Assembly: GCA_031286555.1 (NCBI GenBank)
Contig: JAITUD010000058.1
Coordinates: forward strand, 1-7,172
Reading direction: 5' to 3'
DNA length: 7,172 bases
Origin: Microbacterium sp.
Lineage (GTDB): Bacteria > Actinomycetota > Actinomycetes > Actinomycetales > Microbacteriaceae
Part shown: positions 6,847-7,172 of the stretch, piece by piece
Position numbering within the stretch: the stretch's first letter is position 1
Layout: each line of letters begins with the position of its first letter
Made by a program: the position numbers and the translations under genes
The notes under the pieces: model-generated
What the model saw: only the letters and a program-made list of their open reading frames with translations
The model's database searches: none
What the model was told of the DNA's origin: nothing

Positions 6847-7172
6847 TCAGCGGGTGAGCAGCACGGCGATCACTGCCCAGACGGCGATCACGGCGAAGGC
6901 GATCACGGCCGGCCAGTCCCAGGTGCGCCGGATCGGAGCATCGGCCGTGGCATCCGCCTCGGACTGCCGCTCCTGGATCTCGGCCAGCGCCCGCACCCCG
7001 GCAGGGACCTTGACGCCCTCGACCTCGCGCTCGCGCTGGGTCTGCCGCCGCGCACGGGAGTGCGCGGGGCCGCCCATCGCGGTGACCTTCGAGTCGTCGT
7101 CGAGCAGGAACTCCAGCTGCCAGCGGAAGTCCGCCTTGCGCAGGCGCCTCCACCCGAACGAGGTGCGGCGCA
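6847..7172 (-). CDS. Single-helix membrane protein of unknown function, 3' part (cut by window edge)
   Basis: The visible 108 residues begin in a basic stretch (FGWRRLRKADFRWQLEFLL), followed by an Arg-rich hydrophilic middle, a short helical segment (VRALAEIQERQSEAD), and a C-terminal membrane helix (WPAVIAFAVIAVWAVIAVLL) with a very short tail, so most of the protein would be cytoplasmic (tail-anchor-like). An ATG at 7077 with an AAGGT site 8 nt upstream could start a 76-residue form. However, the frame remains open to the window edge, and every third base from 7078 to 7172 is G or C, the signature of coding DNA here. I therefore read it as the end of a longer gene. It ends 19 nt before the CPBP protease gene, probably the same operon. 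No family recognised. Confidence 0.65.
   Translation of the reverse strand, partial: RRTSFGWRRLRKADFRWQLEFLLDDDSKVTAMGGPAHSRARRQTQREREVEGVKVPAGVRALAEIQERQSEADATADAPIRRTWDWPAVIAFAVIAVWAVIAVLLTR

Noticed and set aside
6824..7153. 109-residue minus-strand frame overlapping the edge gene
   Set aside because: Out of frame with the 100 percent G/C third-position frame, Arg/Ala/Gly-rich and lacking the membrane helix; treated as a shadow.

Overview
The window looks like chromosomal DNA of a high-GC actinobacterium, most likely a Microbacteriaceae member close to Microbacterium. The reasons are the very GC-rich third codon positions, the GTG starts, the extended/TAnnnT-type -10 elements set a few bases before start codons, and the typA ... 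DUF6113 - ferredoxin - dapC gene neighbourhood. This assignment is inference from composition and gene content. No mobile element, CRISPR array, RNA gene or phage gene is visible.

Layout, left to right. Positions 1-2181 form a minus-strand block. In transcription order it holds azlC (1453-2181), azlD (1142-1456, ATGA overlap), a four-helix DUF6113-type membrane protein (721-1119), a seven-iron ferredoxin (391-711) and the start of dapC (1-387, cut by the window edge). A 65-bp intergenic region (2182-2246) carries face-to-face promoters for azlC and for a plus-strand XRE-cupin regulator (from 2247). The regulator converges on a minus-strand secreted lytic-transglycosylase-like protein (2823-3755), and a long hairpin (2768-2806) lies between them. 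Upstream of the transglycosylase are a leader of about 150 nt and a promoter, then the strong terminator of typA (3981-4011). Further right, all on minus, are typA/bipA (4024-5937), a CPBP-family intramembrane protease (6027-6827) and the 3' end of a single-membrane-helix protein (6847-7172, open at the window edge).

How the genes work together. AzlC and AzlD form a branched-chain amino acid type exporter, and the divergently transcribed XRE-cupin protein is the obvious candidate regulator of it and of itself. Ferredoxin and dapC are adjacent housekeeping genes; DapC acts in the succinylase branch of diaminopimelate/lysine synthesis. TypA is a ribosome-binding GTPase and the transglycosylase is an exported cell-wall enzyme.

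The most interesting point is at the end of the XRE-cupin gene. The frame has no stop where the coding signal ends, but a single base (C2795 to A) would both restore a TGA after residue 182 and repair a mismatch in the hairpin that spans the site. The second is the compact divergent control region, with overlapping -35 boxes, two perfect 10-bp palindromes and a 12-bp exact repeat at both start codons. I see no evidence for an entirely new biological system in this window; most of it is well-known core genes.
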